Source: Brucella gallinifaecis (GTDB lineage Bacteria; Pseudomonadota; Alphaproteobacteria; Rhizobiales; Rhizobiaceae). From it: a stretch of 64,000 bases of DNA. Under the pieces are notes generated by a model, which was not told where the DNA came from, made no database searches, and worked only from the letters and a program-made list of their open reading frames with translations. This document shows, one piece after another, positions 1 through 10,426 of this stretch; position 1 is the first letter of the stretch; the number at the start of each line of letters is the position of its first letter. Position numbers and translations under genes: made by a program. The DNA is taken from positions 62,001-126,000 of the forward strand of contig NZ_ML636808.1 in the NCBI RefSeq assembly GCF_006476605.1, given 5' to 3'.

Positions 1-1082
<1,082 letters not shown>

Positions 1083-1100
1083 GTATTGGGATGATAGGAT

Positions 1101-1130
1101 AAAAAAGGCGGCTTTTGGGGCCGCTTTTTT
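1101..1130. terminator. Rho-independent terminator between guaB and oxyR
   Basis: A GC-rich hairpin (AAGGCGGC / GCCGCTTT around a TTTTGGG loop) is flanked by A6 on the left and T6 on the right. It can therefore end both guaB (plus) and oxyR (minus), which converge here. Confidence 0.85.
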
Positions 1131-1131
1131 A

Positions 1132-2058
1132 TTATATGAGGTTAGCAAGCTCCATATCATCAATGAAAAGATGGTTTGCACTTTCGATGATACATTCTGC
1201 CAGAGCCTGAAAGTCCTTGCGGCGTTTGCTTTGTCTTCGCCAGAAGAGGGCAATTTCACGTTTTGGCTGCTCGCCTTCAAATGGCACAATCCGCATATGA
1301 TTGCTGCGTAGTTCTGCACGAACGGCTATTTCAGGAATAAGGGTCAGCCCCATGCCGTGGCTGACCATTTGCAAAAGCGTGGTCATGCTTGTTGCACCAT
1401 ATTTTACCAATTGTCTTTGGGGTGGTAGCGAGCAGACCGCAAGCGCCTGATCGCGCATACAATGGCCTTCTTCAAGCAGCAATAGCCGGTCGAGGACTGC
1501 ATTGTCCTGCGTCAATGGCGAGGAGAGGATCGTCTGGTCATTGCTGGAAGTCGCGATCAGAAAGCGATCATCGAATAGTTTGAGATACGCAAGACGATCA
1601 TCAGTAATTGGTAAAGCCGCGACAATAGCGTCAATTTCACCTGCATTTAACTCATCAAGCAGTTTTGCTGTTACGCTCTCGCGCAATTGCAGGTGGAAAG
1701 AGGGGTGCTGCTCTCTTAGTCGCGGAATAAGATACGGTACCAGATAGGGCGCTACGGTGGGGATGATCCCGAGCCGTAATTGGGTTTGCAGCAGCCCTTT
1801 GCTCTGGGCTGAAATTTCTTCAAGCGTATGCAATTCTTTCAAAATGGTCCTGATACCCGGCAGCAAGTCGCGGCCAAGTTCTGTCATGATGACTTTACGC
1901 TGTGAGCGTTCAAACAGAGGTGCACCTGCCGCAGCCTCCATTTCGGCGATTTGCGACGAGAGGGCAGGTTGCGAAATATGCGCAAGCTCAGCCGCTTTTC
2001 TAAAATGCAGGGTCGTTGCGAGCGCCTCGAAATAGCGCATTTGTCTTATCGTAAACAT
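1132..2058 (-). CDS. oxyR: Hydrogen-peroxide-sensing LysR regulator OxyR
   Basis: A LysR-family regulator of 308 residues with an N-terminal winged helix (about residues 1-60) and a C-terminal sensor domain. The peroxide-sensing pair is present: Cys200 and Cys209 in EEGHCMRDQALAVC, matching the OxyR Cys199/Cys208 disulfide switch, which separates it from generic LysR proteins. It is divergent from the catalase gene katA, the standard OxyR target arrangement. The ATG at 2058 lies directly against a palindrome (2060-2074) that matches an OxyR half-site; an AGGA 10 bases upstream of the ATG lies inside that palindrome. Binding there would probably both autoregulate oxyR and mask its ribosome binding site; that is an inference. 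Confidence 0.94.
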   Translation of the reverse strand: MFTIRQMRYFEALATTLHFRKAAELAHISQPALSSQIAEMEAAAGAPLFERSQRKVIMTELGRDLLPGIRTILKELHTLEEISAQSKGLLQTQLRLGIIPTVAPYLVPYLIPRLREQHPSFHLQLRESVTAKLLDELNAGEIDAIVAALPITDDRLAYLKLFDDRFLIATSSNDQTILSSPLTQDNAVLDRLLLLEEGHCMRDQALAVCSLPPQRQLVKYGATSMTTLLQMVSHGMGLTLIPEIAVRAELRSNHMRIVPFEGEQPKREIALFWRRQSKRRKDFQALAECIIESANHLFIDDMELANLI

Positions 2059-2059
2059 G

Positions 2060-2074
2060 ATAGGAAAATCCTAT
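2060..2074. promoter_or_regulatory. Candidate OxyR-binding palindrome
   Basis: ATAGGAAAATCCTAT fits the ATAG-N7-CTAT arrangement of LysR/OxyR sites. It lies in the 171-base oxyR-katA divergent region, one base from the oxyR start codon. A second, degenerate half-site towards katA could not be defined with confidence. Confidence 0.6.
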
Positions 2075-2229
2075 CAATAATAACATAAAAAGCAATTGGA
2101 GATTATTATTGGAATGAGTCTAAACTGCATTTGTTACCCAGCCAGAGTTTGCCACAGCAGAGCTGTTGCACGCTGAAAGCCAGGCTGAATGTTGGATCAA
2201 CCAATAGATTTTTCAGGAGGGAAGTTCCC

Positions 2230-3729
2230 ATGGCAGACCGTCCGATTATGACTACAAGCGCTGGTGCGCCTATCCCGGATAACCAGAACTCCCTTACCGC
2301 TGGTGAGCGCGGCCCGGTTTTGTTGCAGGATTATCAGCTGATTGAAAAACTGAGCCACCAGAATCGTGAACGTATTCCTGAGCGTGTTGTCCATGCCAAG
2401 GGTTGGGGTGCATTTGGTACGCTGACCATTACAGGCGATATTTCCAGATATACCAAAGCCAAGGCATTGCAGCCGGGTGCGAAGACGCCAATGCTGGCGC
2501 GTTTTTCGACCGTTGCCGGCGAGCAGGGTGCGGCTGATGCCGAGCGCGATGTTCGCGGCTTTGCACTCAAATTCTACACTGAAGAAGGCAACTGGGATCT
2601 GGTTGGCAATAACACGCCGGTGTTTTTCGTGCGTGATCCGCTAAAATTCCCGGATTTCATCCATACCCAGAAGCGTCATCCCAAAACCAATCTGCGTTCG
2701 GCAACAGCCATGTGGGATTTCTGGTCGCTTTCGCCCGAAAGCCTGCATCAGGTGACGATCCTGATGTCGGATCGCGGCCTTCCAACGGATGTGCGCCATA
2801 TCAATGGCTATGGTTCGCATACCTATTCTTTCTGGAATGATGCTGGTGAACGTTACTGGGTTAAGTTCCATTTCAAGACCTTACAGGGCCACAGGCACTG
2901 GACCAATGATGAGGCTGAACGTGTGATCGGCCGTAGCCGTGAGTCCACGCAGGAAGATCTTTTCACCTCTATTGAAAAGGGAGAATTCCCGAAGTGGAAA
3001 GTTCAGGTGCAGATCATGCCGGAACTGGACGTCGAAAAGACACCCTACAATCCGTTCGATCTCACCAAGGTCTGGCCACATGCCGACTATCCGCCGATTG
3101 ATATTGGCGTGATGGAGTTGAACCGCAATGCGGAAAACTATTTCACCGAGATTGAAAATGCAGCTTTTTCGCCGTCCAACATCGTGCCGGGTATCAGCTA
3201 TTCCCCGGACAAGATGTTGCAGGCCCGCTTATTTTCCTATGCCGACGCGCATCGTCATCGCCTTGGCACGCATTATGAAAATTTGCCGGTCAATCAGCCG
3301 AAATGCCCGGTGCACCACTATCACCGCGATGGCCAGATGAACACTTATGGCGGTATTGCAACAGGCAATCCGGATGCATTTTATGAGCCGAATTCATTTA
3401 ATGGTCCGGTTGAGCAACCATCAGCCAAAGAGCCTCCGCTGCGTCTGAGTGGTGATGCGGATCGTTACAATCACCGTATCGGCAATGATGATTATTCACA
3501 GCCGCGTGCATTGTTCAACCTGTTTGATGATGGTCAGAAGGCACGTCTGTTCTCAAATATCGCGGCAGCGATGGGCGGCGTTCCCGGCTTTATCATTGAG
3601 CGTCAGCTGGCGCATTTCAAGCTGGTTCACCCGGACTATGAGGCGGGTGTCCGTAAGGCATTGCATGATGCTCATGGCTATCAGGCCAATACTATTGCTG
3701 TTAATGAGGAAGTGGATGCCGCGGAATAG
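2230..3729 (+). CDS. katA: Monofunctional haem catalase
   Basis: A 499-residue small-subunit catalase that converts hydrogen peroxide to water and oxygen. The start is the ATG at 2230 behind AGGAGG at 2215-2220; upstream in-frame codons lack a ribosome binding site and belong to the promoter region. Key features are the distal His55 in [13 protein letters not shown], the distal Asn at about 127-128 in VGNNTPVFF, the signature [17 protein letters not shown] near 91-107, and the proximal haem ligand Tyr337 in [14 protein letters not shown]. Length fits the small-subunit (clade 3) type. It is divergent from oxyR and followed by a strong terminator, so it is probably a single-gene, peroxide-induced transcript. 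A signal peptide is not apparent. Confidence 0.96.
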   Translation: MADRPIMTTSAGAPIPDNQNSLTAGERGPVLLQDYQLIEKLSHQNRERIPERVVHAKGWGAFGTLTITGDISRYTKAKALQPGAKTPMLARFSTVAGEQGAADAERDVRGFALKFYTEEGNWDLVGNNTPVFFVRDPLKFPDFIHTQKRHPKTNLRSATAMWDFWSLSPESLHQVTILMSDRGLPTDVRHINGYGSHTYSFWNDAGERYWVKFHFKTLQGHRHWTNDEAERVIGRSRESTQEDLFTSIEKGEFPKWKVQVQIMPELDVEKTPYNPFDLTKVWPHADYPPIDIGVMELNRNAENYFTEIENAAFSPSNIVPGISYSPDKMLQARLFSYADAHRHRLGTHYENLPVNQPKCPVHHYHRDGQMNTYGGIATGNPDAFYEPNSFNGPVEQPSAKEPPLRLSGDADRYNHRIGNDDYSQPRALFNLFDDGQKARLFSNIAAAMGGVPGFIIERQLAHFKLVHPDYEAGVRKALHDAHGYQANTIAVNEEVDAAE

Positions 3730-3750
3730 CCGCGACTATTTCATTGTGTG

Positions 3751-3782
3751 AAAAGCCGGAGTTCCCCCAACTCCGGCTTTTT
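3751..3782 (+). terminator. Rho-independent terminator of katA
   Basis: A perfect 12-bp stem (AAAGCCGGAGTT / AACTCCGGCTTT) around CCCCC ends in a T run, 22 bases after the katA stop. Confidence 0.9.
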
Positions 3783-3925
3783 GCACCGTTACGCTAAACT
3801 TAATGTTACGGTGGGTTGCCGGTGCGCTGCGCTTTACGATTGCATCGAGATGGTAGCGTAGGACTTCGGGTTATATCCCCTTTAGAGTGGGTAATTGAGT
3901 GAGGAGACAGCATGTGACGGCTTAT

Positions 3926-4079
3926 TTCAAATGTTTTTATTTCCCAAAAAGCGTTATCCTGTAGGCTGTTTCCGATGATGGTTTTCTGCAAGCAATGGCT
4001 GAATGCGGCGAAGAGATTAATCATGCTACGTTGGGCCGGTGGTTTGCTCGATACTCACCCCAGACTGCGGGTCAGGTAA
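3926..4079 (+). pseudogene. IS6-family transposase remnant
   Basis: One frame reads FKCFYFPKSVIL, a stop, then a short gap and AMAECGEEINHATLGRWFARYSPQ. This follows the N-terminal pattern of IS6-family DDE transposases (a FP-SVIL-AV block, then MAERG-V-DHATLNRWV-RYSP), with an internal loss of about 15 residues and an in-frame stop. No terminal inverted repeats or catalytic part remain. The assignment rests on motif order only. It lies between katA and tRNA-Ser among other mobile-element debris. Confidence 0.5.
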
Positions 4080-4110
4080 GGCTGGTCGCAAAGATTTCAC
4101 TTCCACGTAT

Positions 4111-4305
4111 CCGATCCCACGATCTATAGTACTCGTACGCTACCCAGATTTTAGCCGCTGGTGTTCATCCAAAGATTGCCAGTGAGCAGTTCTGACATTC
4201 GACAATTGGTATCACGCATTACCTTTATTCACATGTTATGCCGGGAATGCAGTAGAACAAGTTGACGCCGCTATAAAAGCTGCTAAGAAGTCACTCGCTG
4301 AGTGA
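4111..4305 (+). pseudogene. Tyrosine recombinase (phage integrase) C-terminal remnant
   Basis: The frame shows SHDL, a stop, YSYATQILAAGVHPKIASEQF, a stop, then HSTIGITHYLYSHVMPGMQ, and after a frameshift EQVDAAIKAAKKSLAE. That is the order of the integrase C-terminus: HxLRHTHAT, the AGVHPK helix, GHSSI-IT-D-YSHV with the catalytic Tyr, and a basic tail. At least three stops and one frameshift make it dead. It ends 76 bases before tRNA-Ser, which points to former integration near this tRNA, although integrases more often sit on the 3' side of the tRNA. Confidence 0.65.
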
Positions 4306-4381
4306 ATGGGTAGCAAATCGGTGGTAACACTGATTTGAGGTTTTTCTGAAAGGAAGAAAAATACAACCATTACAAGTACTT

Positions 4382-4471
4382 GGAGGGGTGGCCGAGCGGT
4401 TTAAGGCACCGGTCTTGAAAACCGGCGTGCAGGAGACTGTACCGTGGGTTCGAATCCCACCCCCTCCGCCA
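4382..4471 (+). tRNA. tRNA-Ser (anticodon TGA)
   Basis: The acceptor GGAGGGG pairs with CCCCTCC, the discriminator is G and CCA is encoded. The anticodon loop CTTGAAA gives TGA. A long variable arm and the T-arm GTGGG-TTCGAAT-CCCAC fit a class II serine tRNA of 90 nt. Decayed integrase and phage-like sequences lie on both sides. Confidence 0.96.
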
Positions 4472-4680
4472 TTTCGCTGCCGATAGCACGATATTGTCGC
4501 CAATTACCGCTGTAGCGCGACGCTCGTTCCTGACATTTTGACGCTCGTTTTTAGACAAACGCAAAATTCCTAATCAGCCTCTAAACGTATTTTTATGGAT
4601 TGTTTGAGGGGCATTTAAGCCCCCTTATTATTGCAGTGGCAAAGTGCGGTGCATAGCCCTGACAGCTGCCGCAACTGCGG

Positions 4681-5148
4681 CTAGCCTTTCCAGCTTCTCA
4701 TCAATCGGTTCCAAGGCTTCAATAGCACCATTACGTAGCCCTCGCTCAAGTCACCTGCTGCAAGATCAATCTGGTCCATTATGGTCCAAGCTTTCTTGAC
4801 ATAGCTCAGAGTGACTTCGTGACCGTTGCCATGTGCACCCATACTGGCGAGCTTGATCGTCTTGTCGATTTGGCGCAGCACATCACCTTTCATACCGGTG
4901 CCAAGCAAGAGTTCTGTGATTTTGGTATTCGTTACGCCTCATGCTTCGATAAAGTCAAGCAAGTATTCCTTGTGCGGCTGCGCATAGTACAGACGCCTAC
5001 TAATTCGACTTTTCAGCTGTGCATGCGATCTACCACCTGACTGGATGTCAGAGTGTCTGATAAAGCGGATATGGATTTCATCATTGCCAATCAGGGCAAT
5101 ACCACAACCATATCCGTGTATACGGCTCCCCCATGGGCACGAATATTT
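4681..5148 (-). pseudogene. Remnant resembling a phage Mu B-like AAA+ DNA transposition protein
   Basis: On the minus strand one frame reads GYGCGIALIGNDEIHIRF ... GRSHAQLKSRISRRLYYAQ, a stop, then GVTNTKITELLLGTGMKG and DVLRQIDKTIKLASMGAHG. The order (a GIGLVLIGNEE-type sensor strand, an AQLxSR helix, then a C-terminal helical domain with LR-xDKTLKLA) resembles Mu B/TnsC-like transposition ATPases, of which only the C-terminal half would be left. The Walker motifs are absent and one stop interrupts the frame. The resemblance is from memory of the family and was not searched. A hairpin at 4608-4623 (GGGGC/GCCCC) separates it from tRNA-Ser. Confidence 0.35.
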
Positions 5149-5422
5149 TTATTTGAAACTAGCCACCCAGTCGAATGAAGCGTTCCATTCTTCTCAAAAG
5201 TGACCTGAACATCAGCGCCGTTTCAGAGAAACGGATCGCCATTTGTCTATTGGCCTATTTCAATATGCGTGCAGTCAAATTGCCACCCATTGTTGTCCAT
5301 TGTAGGGCAACATCACCAGTCCCAGAATTACGCAAATCAAGAAGTGCAAGAACCTCTCCAATAAGTCAGGGCAAGTCCACTCAGATGAAGTGAAAGAAAG
5401 CGGCATGACCGAGCTGAGTGTG
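5149..5422. other. Non-coding stretch with probable phage debris
   Basis: No intact gene is visible. On the minus strand a short open run reads GADVQVTFEKNGTLHSTGW and carries on into the frame next to the Mu B-like remnant; it looks like phage structural protein but is too short to name. Several stops interrupt all longer frames. Confidence 0.3.
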
Positions 5423-6343
5423 CTATTCGACAATTTCCGCAATCAAGCGTTGGGCTGCGGCACTCAATTCACCATTGTGTCCAGAACAAATCCAGTTTTG
5501 CCTAACGGCCCATGGCTCGTTCAGAGTTGAAACCGAAAAGTTGATTGCCTTCTGCATGCGGCTGGCCACTGCGCGGGGAATAAAGCCAATTCCCAATCCC
5601 GCCTCGACCATGCGGCAAACCGCGTCAAAGCCGCCCGCACGAAAATTCGATTTAAGTGGAACACCATGTTGCAGGGCTGCGGCAGCAAGCGCGATCTGTA
5701 TTGAACTACGCGCCTCTTGATGAACAATCGCAAACTCGGCAATCATCTGCAGATTGACCTGTTCGAACCCATCAAGCGGATGACCCGATGGAATAATAAC
5801 GACAATTTCATCATCCGCCGAACGAATGATGTTAAAATCACCAATGGGTGGATCGCCGGACAAGAAGCCGATATCGGCAACCTTGTCAATCATTGCTCCC
5901 AATATGTCCGGACTCATCGCCGCTTGCAAATCAACCCTGACACCCGGATATTTGCGCCCAAAGGCTGCCAGTTTTTCTGGAAGATAATTAAACAACGCCG
6001 ATTCATTGGCGAGAATGCGCACATGTCCGTTCAAGCCACGTGTGTGATCTTGTAGTTCGAGTTCCAGATCGGAAATATTGCGCAGCAGTTTATTGCAGTG
6101 TCGCAGAAGAACTTTTCCCGCTTCGGTTGGTTCCAACCCGCTGCGCAACCTGAAAAAAAGCTGCGTATGCAAGGCCTGTTCCAAATCTGCAAGACGTTTG
6201 CTGACAGCAGAAGAGGCTATATTTTCGCGCTCTGCAGCTTTGACAATTGTTTTTTCCTCGGCCATGGCCACAAAAAGGCGCAGGGTGAGGAGATCAAGCC
6301 TGTTTGAAATATTAACACGAATATTGTCGAGTTTGGTATTCAC
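5423..6343 (-). CDS. LysR-family transcriptional regulator
   Basis: A 306-residue LysR regulator. The winged helix-turn-helix lies at about residues 15-75 (LRLFVAMAEEKTIVKAAER and SSAVSKRLADLEQ), followed by a type 2 periplasmic-binding-like effector domain (HVRILANESALFNYLPEKL, LGIGFIPRAVA). The GTG start at 6343 has AAGGA 9 bases upstream. It lies 98 bases downstream of, and in the same direction as, the 2-aminoethylphosphonate-type ABC transporter genes, so it may be cotranscribed with them and control them; this is inferred from position. Its effector cannot be read from the sequence. Confidence 0.88.
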   Translation of the reverse strand: MNTKLDNIRVNISNRLDLLTLRLFVAMAEEKTIVKAAERENIASSAVSKRLADLEQALHTQLFFRLRSGLEPTEAGKVLLRHCNKLLRNISDLELELQDHTRGLNGHVRILANESALFNYLPEKLAAFGRKYPGVRVDLQAAMSPDILGAMIDKVADIGFLSGDPPIGDFNIIRSADDEIVVIIPSGHPLDGFEQVNLQMIAEFAIVHQEARSSIQIALAAAALQHGVPLKSNFRAGGFDAVCRMVEAGLGIGFIPRAVASRMQKAINFSVSTLNEPWAVRQNWICSGHNGELSAAAQRLIAEIVE

Positions 6344-6441
6344 AGATGTCGTTCCTTCCCGGGCTCCCGTCCGGCTTTTAGGGGCAGGACCCTGGAGCTG
6401 GACGGCTTACTCGTTTCCCGGTGGCGAACAGGAGAGCACAA

Positions 6442-8169
6442 TTATTTTGTGCCGACCAATCGCCATGACTGCATACGATCACGCAATAAACGGTCCAACA
6501 TCCACTGCATTAGCGAGAACCCGAGACATGTAAGCATGATGATAACACATAATGCGGCAGCGGGTGCAGTATCTCCTGTATCATCCATCGCAACAACTGC
6601 GATCGAGGCAAGTTTTGTATGTGGTGCATAAAGGAAGATAACCGCACCAACAGTCGTCATTGCGCTTAGAAAGTAAAAACTTGCAATACGCATCATGGCA
6701 GGCCAGCAAATTGGTAAAATCACGCGGAAGAACGTGGTGGACCAACCAACACCCAACGCTTCAGCCGCTTCTTCAAACTCTTTGTCGAGTTGTTGAAGCG
6801 CGGTCGTCGCCATCAAATGTGGGATCGTATAATAATGCGCAATCGTACTGACAACCAGAATAGCAAAGCCACCATAAATGAAGTTGAGTGGATTTTCAGG
6901 TGAGTTAAAGACAAAGATATAACCCAGACCAAGTGCAAGACCTGGAACGGCCAATGGTATCATTGCCAGCACGCGATAAAGTAAATTCAGTCCACCGGCT
7001 AACTTGGCACGAAGTGAAAAATAGGTTCCACAGAATACAATGACAGTACCGATAAATGCTGTCATGAGTGCGAAATATACTGTATTCCAGTAAACCTTCC
7101 ATCCCAATGGATCAAATTGTTCAAACTGATAATTGGTCAAGCCAAGTTCAAGATTGTATGGCCAGAATTTCACAAGCGATGCGAACACAGCAGTCCCGAT
7201 CACTGTGATAATAAAGACTGAGATGCTCAGGGCCGCAATGCCAAAGATAGTATCTGCTATCAGTGAACCTTTTGGCTTATACAGCACTGATCGCGCGGAT
7301 AGCATTGAACCTTGACGTCGACGCGCGAGCATATCCCCAAAGAATGAAATGACGCAGGGAATTAAAAGAAGGACGCTGACCACAGCCCCCATCTGAAAGT
7401 TCTGCTGGCCGATGACTTGCTTATAGATATCGAGAGACAAAACATTTGTTTGGCCACCAATCACCTTTGCAACGCCAAAATCCGTTATCGATACGGTAAT
7501 AACCACAAAAACGCTGCTTACGAAGCCATATTTAATGCCTGGCAACGTAACTGTAAAAAATATTCGTGCGGGAGAAGCGCCTAACATACGGGCGCTTTCG
7601 TATAGCCGTCCATCAGCCGTTTCAAGCGATGTCAGCATCATCAAAAAAGCCAGTGGAAAGCAGAAAAAGCTTTGAGCGATGACGATTCCCAATGTGCCGT
7701 AGATAGAGGTATTGCCAATAAGCCAGCTAAGATAGCCCTGATTGCCGAACATATAAGTCAGTGCAATAGCTGGCAGCAGTGATGGAGCAAGGATTGGCAT
7801 CACAGCCAGCAATCGCATAAACGATCTTCCAGGTACGCGCGTGCGCGTGATCGTATAGGCATAGATCAAAGCGGTGCCAACGGTAACGAATGTCGTGATG
7901 CTGGCGATTACGATCGAATTCCAAACCGACTGCACCATTGCGGGGTTTGAAAAATAAGCGGTAAAATTTTTCAAGCCAACAAAGGCGCCAGAACTGTCCT
8001 GAAAACTTTTTAGGGAAACCGCGATTACAGGCCAGGCAATCGACACGATGCAGAACAGAATGATCGGTATATAAACCAGTTCCATCGAGAAACGGCTTAT
8101 GTAACGGGGCATGAAACCGCGCGTTTTGCTGAGCGTCGATATCTGATTAGAAGCAGTCAAATTGCTCAT
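6442..8169 (-). CDS. 2-aminoethylphosphonate-type ABC transporter, fused two-domain permease
   Basis: A 575-residue inner-membrane permease with two homologous BPD_transp_1 halves, each with about six membrane segments and an EAA loop (ESARMLGASPARIFFTVTLP in the first half; EEAAEALGVGWSTTFFRVILP in the second). This double-length layout is shared by Fe3+ (FbpB/SfuB) and 2-aminoethylphosphonate (PhnV/AepV-like) importers. The neighbouring binding protein favours the phosphonate group. Its start overlaps the ATPase stop by 4 bp (ATGA), so the two are translationally coupled. Iron or another small anion cannot be excluded. Confidence 0.85.
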   Translation of the reverse strand: MSNLTASNQISTLSKTRGFMPRYISRFSMELVYIPIILFCIVSIAWPVIAVSLKSFQDSSGAFVGLKNFTAYFSNPAMVQSVWNSIVIASITTFVTVGTALIYAYTITRTRVPGRSFMRLLAVMPILAPSLLPAIALTYMFGNQGYLSWLIGNTSIYGTLGIVIAQSFFCFPLAFLMMLTSLETADGRLYESARMLGASPARIFFTVTLPGIKYGFVSSVFVVITVSITDFGVAKVIGGQTNVLSLDIYKQVIGQQNFQMGAVVSVLLLIPCVISFFGDMLARRRQGSMLSARSVLYKPKGSLIADTIFGIAALSISVFIITVIGTAVFASLVKFWPYNLELGLTNYQFEQFDPLGWKVYWNTVYFALMTAFIGTVIVFCGTYFSLRAKLAGGLNLLYRVLAMIPLAVPGLALGLGYIFVFNSPENPLNFIYGGFAILVVSTIAHYYTIPHLMATTALQQLDKEFEEAAEALGVGWSTTFFRVILPICWPAMMRIASFYFLSAMTTVGAVIFLYAPHTKLASIAVVAMDDTGDTAPAAALCVIIMLTCLGFSLMQWMLDRLLRDRMQSWRLVGTK

Positions 8170-9257
8170 GCCAAATCCCCGGTAGGATAGATATGCAGTC
8201 GGCTGAACGGCAAACCAAAGCGAACAGCGTCGCCTTCTTTAACCGTTGGGCCCATACCGGCATGACAATCCACTCTGACGAGTTCGCGACCAAGCTTGGG
8301 ACACTGAAGATAAACACGCACCATTGTTCCGAGGAACTCAGTTGCTGCAACTGTTGCTTCAAAGATAAATGTATCGTCGGTATCAAGCGGGTTAATCACA
8401 ACAAATTCAGGGCGAATACAGATATCTGCTTTTCCTGCTGCGGTGTTAAACGTTGCATGTCTGCCTTTCTGACCACCAAGCTCTATCGTTTGATCGGGCA
8501 GGCAGACGCCAGAAAAAGCATTCATACTACCCACGAATTGCGCTACGAAGAGTGTCTTCGGAGCATTGTAAAGCTCATGTGGTGTGCCGTATTGTTCGAT
8601 CCGGCCTTCATTCATTATGGCGATGCGATCTGCCATAGTGAGCGCTTCTTCCTGATCATGCGTTACCATAATCGTGGTAATGCCGATAAATTTCTGCAGG
8701 TTCTTAAGTTCAACCCGGAGCTTTGAGCGGATCTGCGCATCCAAAGCGCTGAGTGGCTCGTCCAGCAGCAACAGATCTGGCGAGGGAGCAAGAGCGCGAG
8801 CCAGAGCAACACGTTGCTGCTGGCCACCTGAAAGTTGTGCAGGATATTTTTTCAATGCTGCCTGCAACCCAACCAATTCGAGCAGCTCTATGACGCGTTT
8901 TTGTCTGTTGGTTGAATTCCAGTTGCGTCCACGCAGTCCATAACCAACATTCTGTTCAACTGTGAGATTTGGAAACAGCGCATAGGACTGAAACAGAATG
9001 CCGAACCGGCGGTCTGCCGGGTCGAGCTTATTGATGTTCTGCCCTTTTTTGAAAAGCTGGCCTTGAGAACTGGTCTCCAGACCTGCAATTATGCGTAGCA
9101 AGGTTGATTTTCCGCACCCTGATGGGCCGAGAAGGCAAACAAACTCCTGCTCCTGCACATGCAGCTGGATGTGCTTGAGCACATCATATGTTCCAAAAGA
9201 TTTGGCTATATTTTCAACTGCGAGATAATTGTCGCAAATGGAGGTATCATAAGGCAT
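8166..9257 (-). CDS. 2-aminoethylphosphonate-type ABC transporter ATP-binding protein
   Basis: A 363-residue ATPase of the CUT1/PotA/FbpC type that powers import. Walker A is GPSGCGKST (about 43-51), the signature LSGGQQQRVALARAL, Walker B LLLLDEPLSALD and the H-loop VTHDQEEA. A C-terminal TOBE-like domain follows (EFLGTMVRVYLQC). It is the middle gene of an operon: 17 bases after the binding-protein gene and overlapping the permease. Family placement (PhnT-like versus FbpC-like) follows from the operon rather than from the ATPase itself. Confidence 0.88.
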   Translation of the reverse strand: MPYDTSICDNYLAVENIAKSFGTYDVLKHIQLHVQEQEFVCLLGPSGCGKSTLLRIIAGLETSSQGQLFKKGQNINKLDPADRRFGILFQSYALFPNLTVEQNVGYGLRGRNWNSTNRQKRVIELLELVGLQAALKKYPAQLSGGQQQRVALARALAPSPDLLLLDEPLSALDAQIRSKLRVELKNLQKFIGITTIMVTHDQEEALTMADRIAIMNEGRIEQYGTPHELYNAPKTLFVAQFVGSMNAFSGVCLPDQTIELGGQKGRHATFNTAAGKADICIRPEFVVINPLDTDDTFIFEATVAATEFLGTMVRVYLQCPKLGRELVRVDCHAGMGPTVKEGDAVRFGLPFSRLHIYPTGDLA

Positions 9258-9274
9258 GTAAAGGCTCTTAACGC

Positions 9275-10321
9275 TTATTGCTTTGGCTCGGACTTTGCAT
9301 CATAGCGTTTGCTCCATTCGACGAGAACGGCGTCACGGTTCGCAAGAGAGACGGCATAATCATTTTCTGAAAGCAGGCTTTCAGCGTTTTCCGGATAGTT
9401 CTTCGGTTTCCCTGTAACGTCAGGTCGTGCGACAATTGCCATGAATTTGTTATATTCTTCATTGGCTTGTTTGCTAACCGTCCAGTCCATCAGACGTTTG
9501 GCAGCCTCTGGATTTTTGGTTGTCTTTGCAATTGCTGACGCTTCAATTTCCCAGGATACTTTATCCGATGGAACAATGATATCGATCGGCGCCCCCTTGG
9601 ACTTAAGCGACGGAGCTACAATATCATTGGAGATGCCGACAACATATTCACCTGCAGCAGCCATTTTGCACGGCTTGGTACCGCTATGTGTATAAGACGC
9701 GATATTCTGGTTAAGGGCGTCCATAAATTCCCAGCCCTTATCATTGCCCAGTTTTTGCAACCAGTCATTGACATTCATGTAACCGGAGTGGCTTGACACA
9801 GCATTTGGCATGACAATTTGCCCCTTGTAGACAGGGTTCGCCAAATCCTGCCATGTCTTTGGTGCCGGTATTCCGCGTTTTTCGCCTTCAACGCTATTGT
9901 AGCAAATCATGCTTAGCCAGGTATCCATGCCTGCCCAGGTTGGATTTTCACGTGTATCCTGAAAGCGCGGCTTCAATTCTTCAGCACCTGCCGGACGGTA
10001 AGACATCAGCAGGTCATCTTTTTCAAACGACAGCAAATTGGTCAGGGGTATGCCCCAGAAAACATCGGCCTGCAGGTTTTGTTTTTCAGCAAGTACGCGT
10101 GCGACCAGGATACCGGGACTTTCACGCAGCCAGGTGATGGATATGTCGGGATTGTCTTTTGTGAAGGCGGCGGCGTAAGGCGCAAGCTGCTCCTTCTCAA
10201 GCGTCGTATAAACAACCAGCTCGGCTTTTTGAGCATAGGCTCCCCCAGCATAAAAAAGTCCCAGCGAAGCAATCAATGCGTATGGCGCCTTCAAGAGGGC
10301 CATATTTCTTACTTTTTTCAC
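9275..10321 (-). CDS. 2-aminoethylphosphonate-type ABC transporter substrate-binding protein
   Basis: A periplasmic binding protein of 348 residues. I chose the GTG at 10321 because AGGGGA sits 6 bases upstream and the product starts MKKVRN with a normal signal peptide ending GGAYA-QKAE; an ATG 7 codons upstream has no such site. The mature part opens with LVVYTTLEKEQLAPYAAAF and has ISITWLRESPGILVARVLAEK-N-QADVFWG, the pattern I know from the putative 2-aminoethylphosphonate-binding family (PhnS2/AepX-like) within the iron-type binding-protein fold. No phosphonate-degrading genes (phnW, phnX, phnA) occur in the window, so the substrate call is by family only. Confidence 0.82.
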   Translation of the reverse strand: MKKVRNMALLKAPYALIASLGLFYAGGAYAQKAELVVYTTLEKEQLAPYAAAFTKDNPDISITWLRESPGILVARVLAEKQNLQADVFWGIPLTNLLSFEKDDLLMSYRPAGAEELKPRFQDTRENPTWAGMDTWLSMICYNSVEGEKRGIPAPKTWQDLANPVYKGQIVMPNAVSSHSGYMNVNDWLQKLGNDKGWEFMDALNQNIASYTHSGTKPCKMAAAGEYVVGISNDIVAPSLKSKGAPIDIIVPSDKVSWEIEASAIAKTTKNPEAAKRLMDWTVSKQANEEYNKFMAIVARPDVTGKPKNYPENAESLLSENDYAVSLANRDAVLVEWSKRYDAKSEPKQ

Positions 10322-10426
10322 GTTGAGTCCCCTTTTTAACATTTATATTGGGTGGCGTTTGTTAACGCCCCGTATAATGGGTACTCTGCAACGAACAAAT
10401 CGCAAATCCTCCATTTGGAAGGGTTG

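Noticed and set aside
4291-4564. Open frames on the minus strand across tRNA-Ser
   Set aside because: They translate the tRNA gene (GGGGGIRTHGTVSC-like pattern), a known artefact of reading serine tRNA genes as protein.
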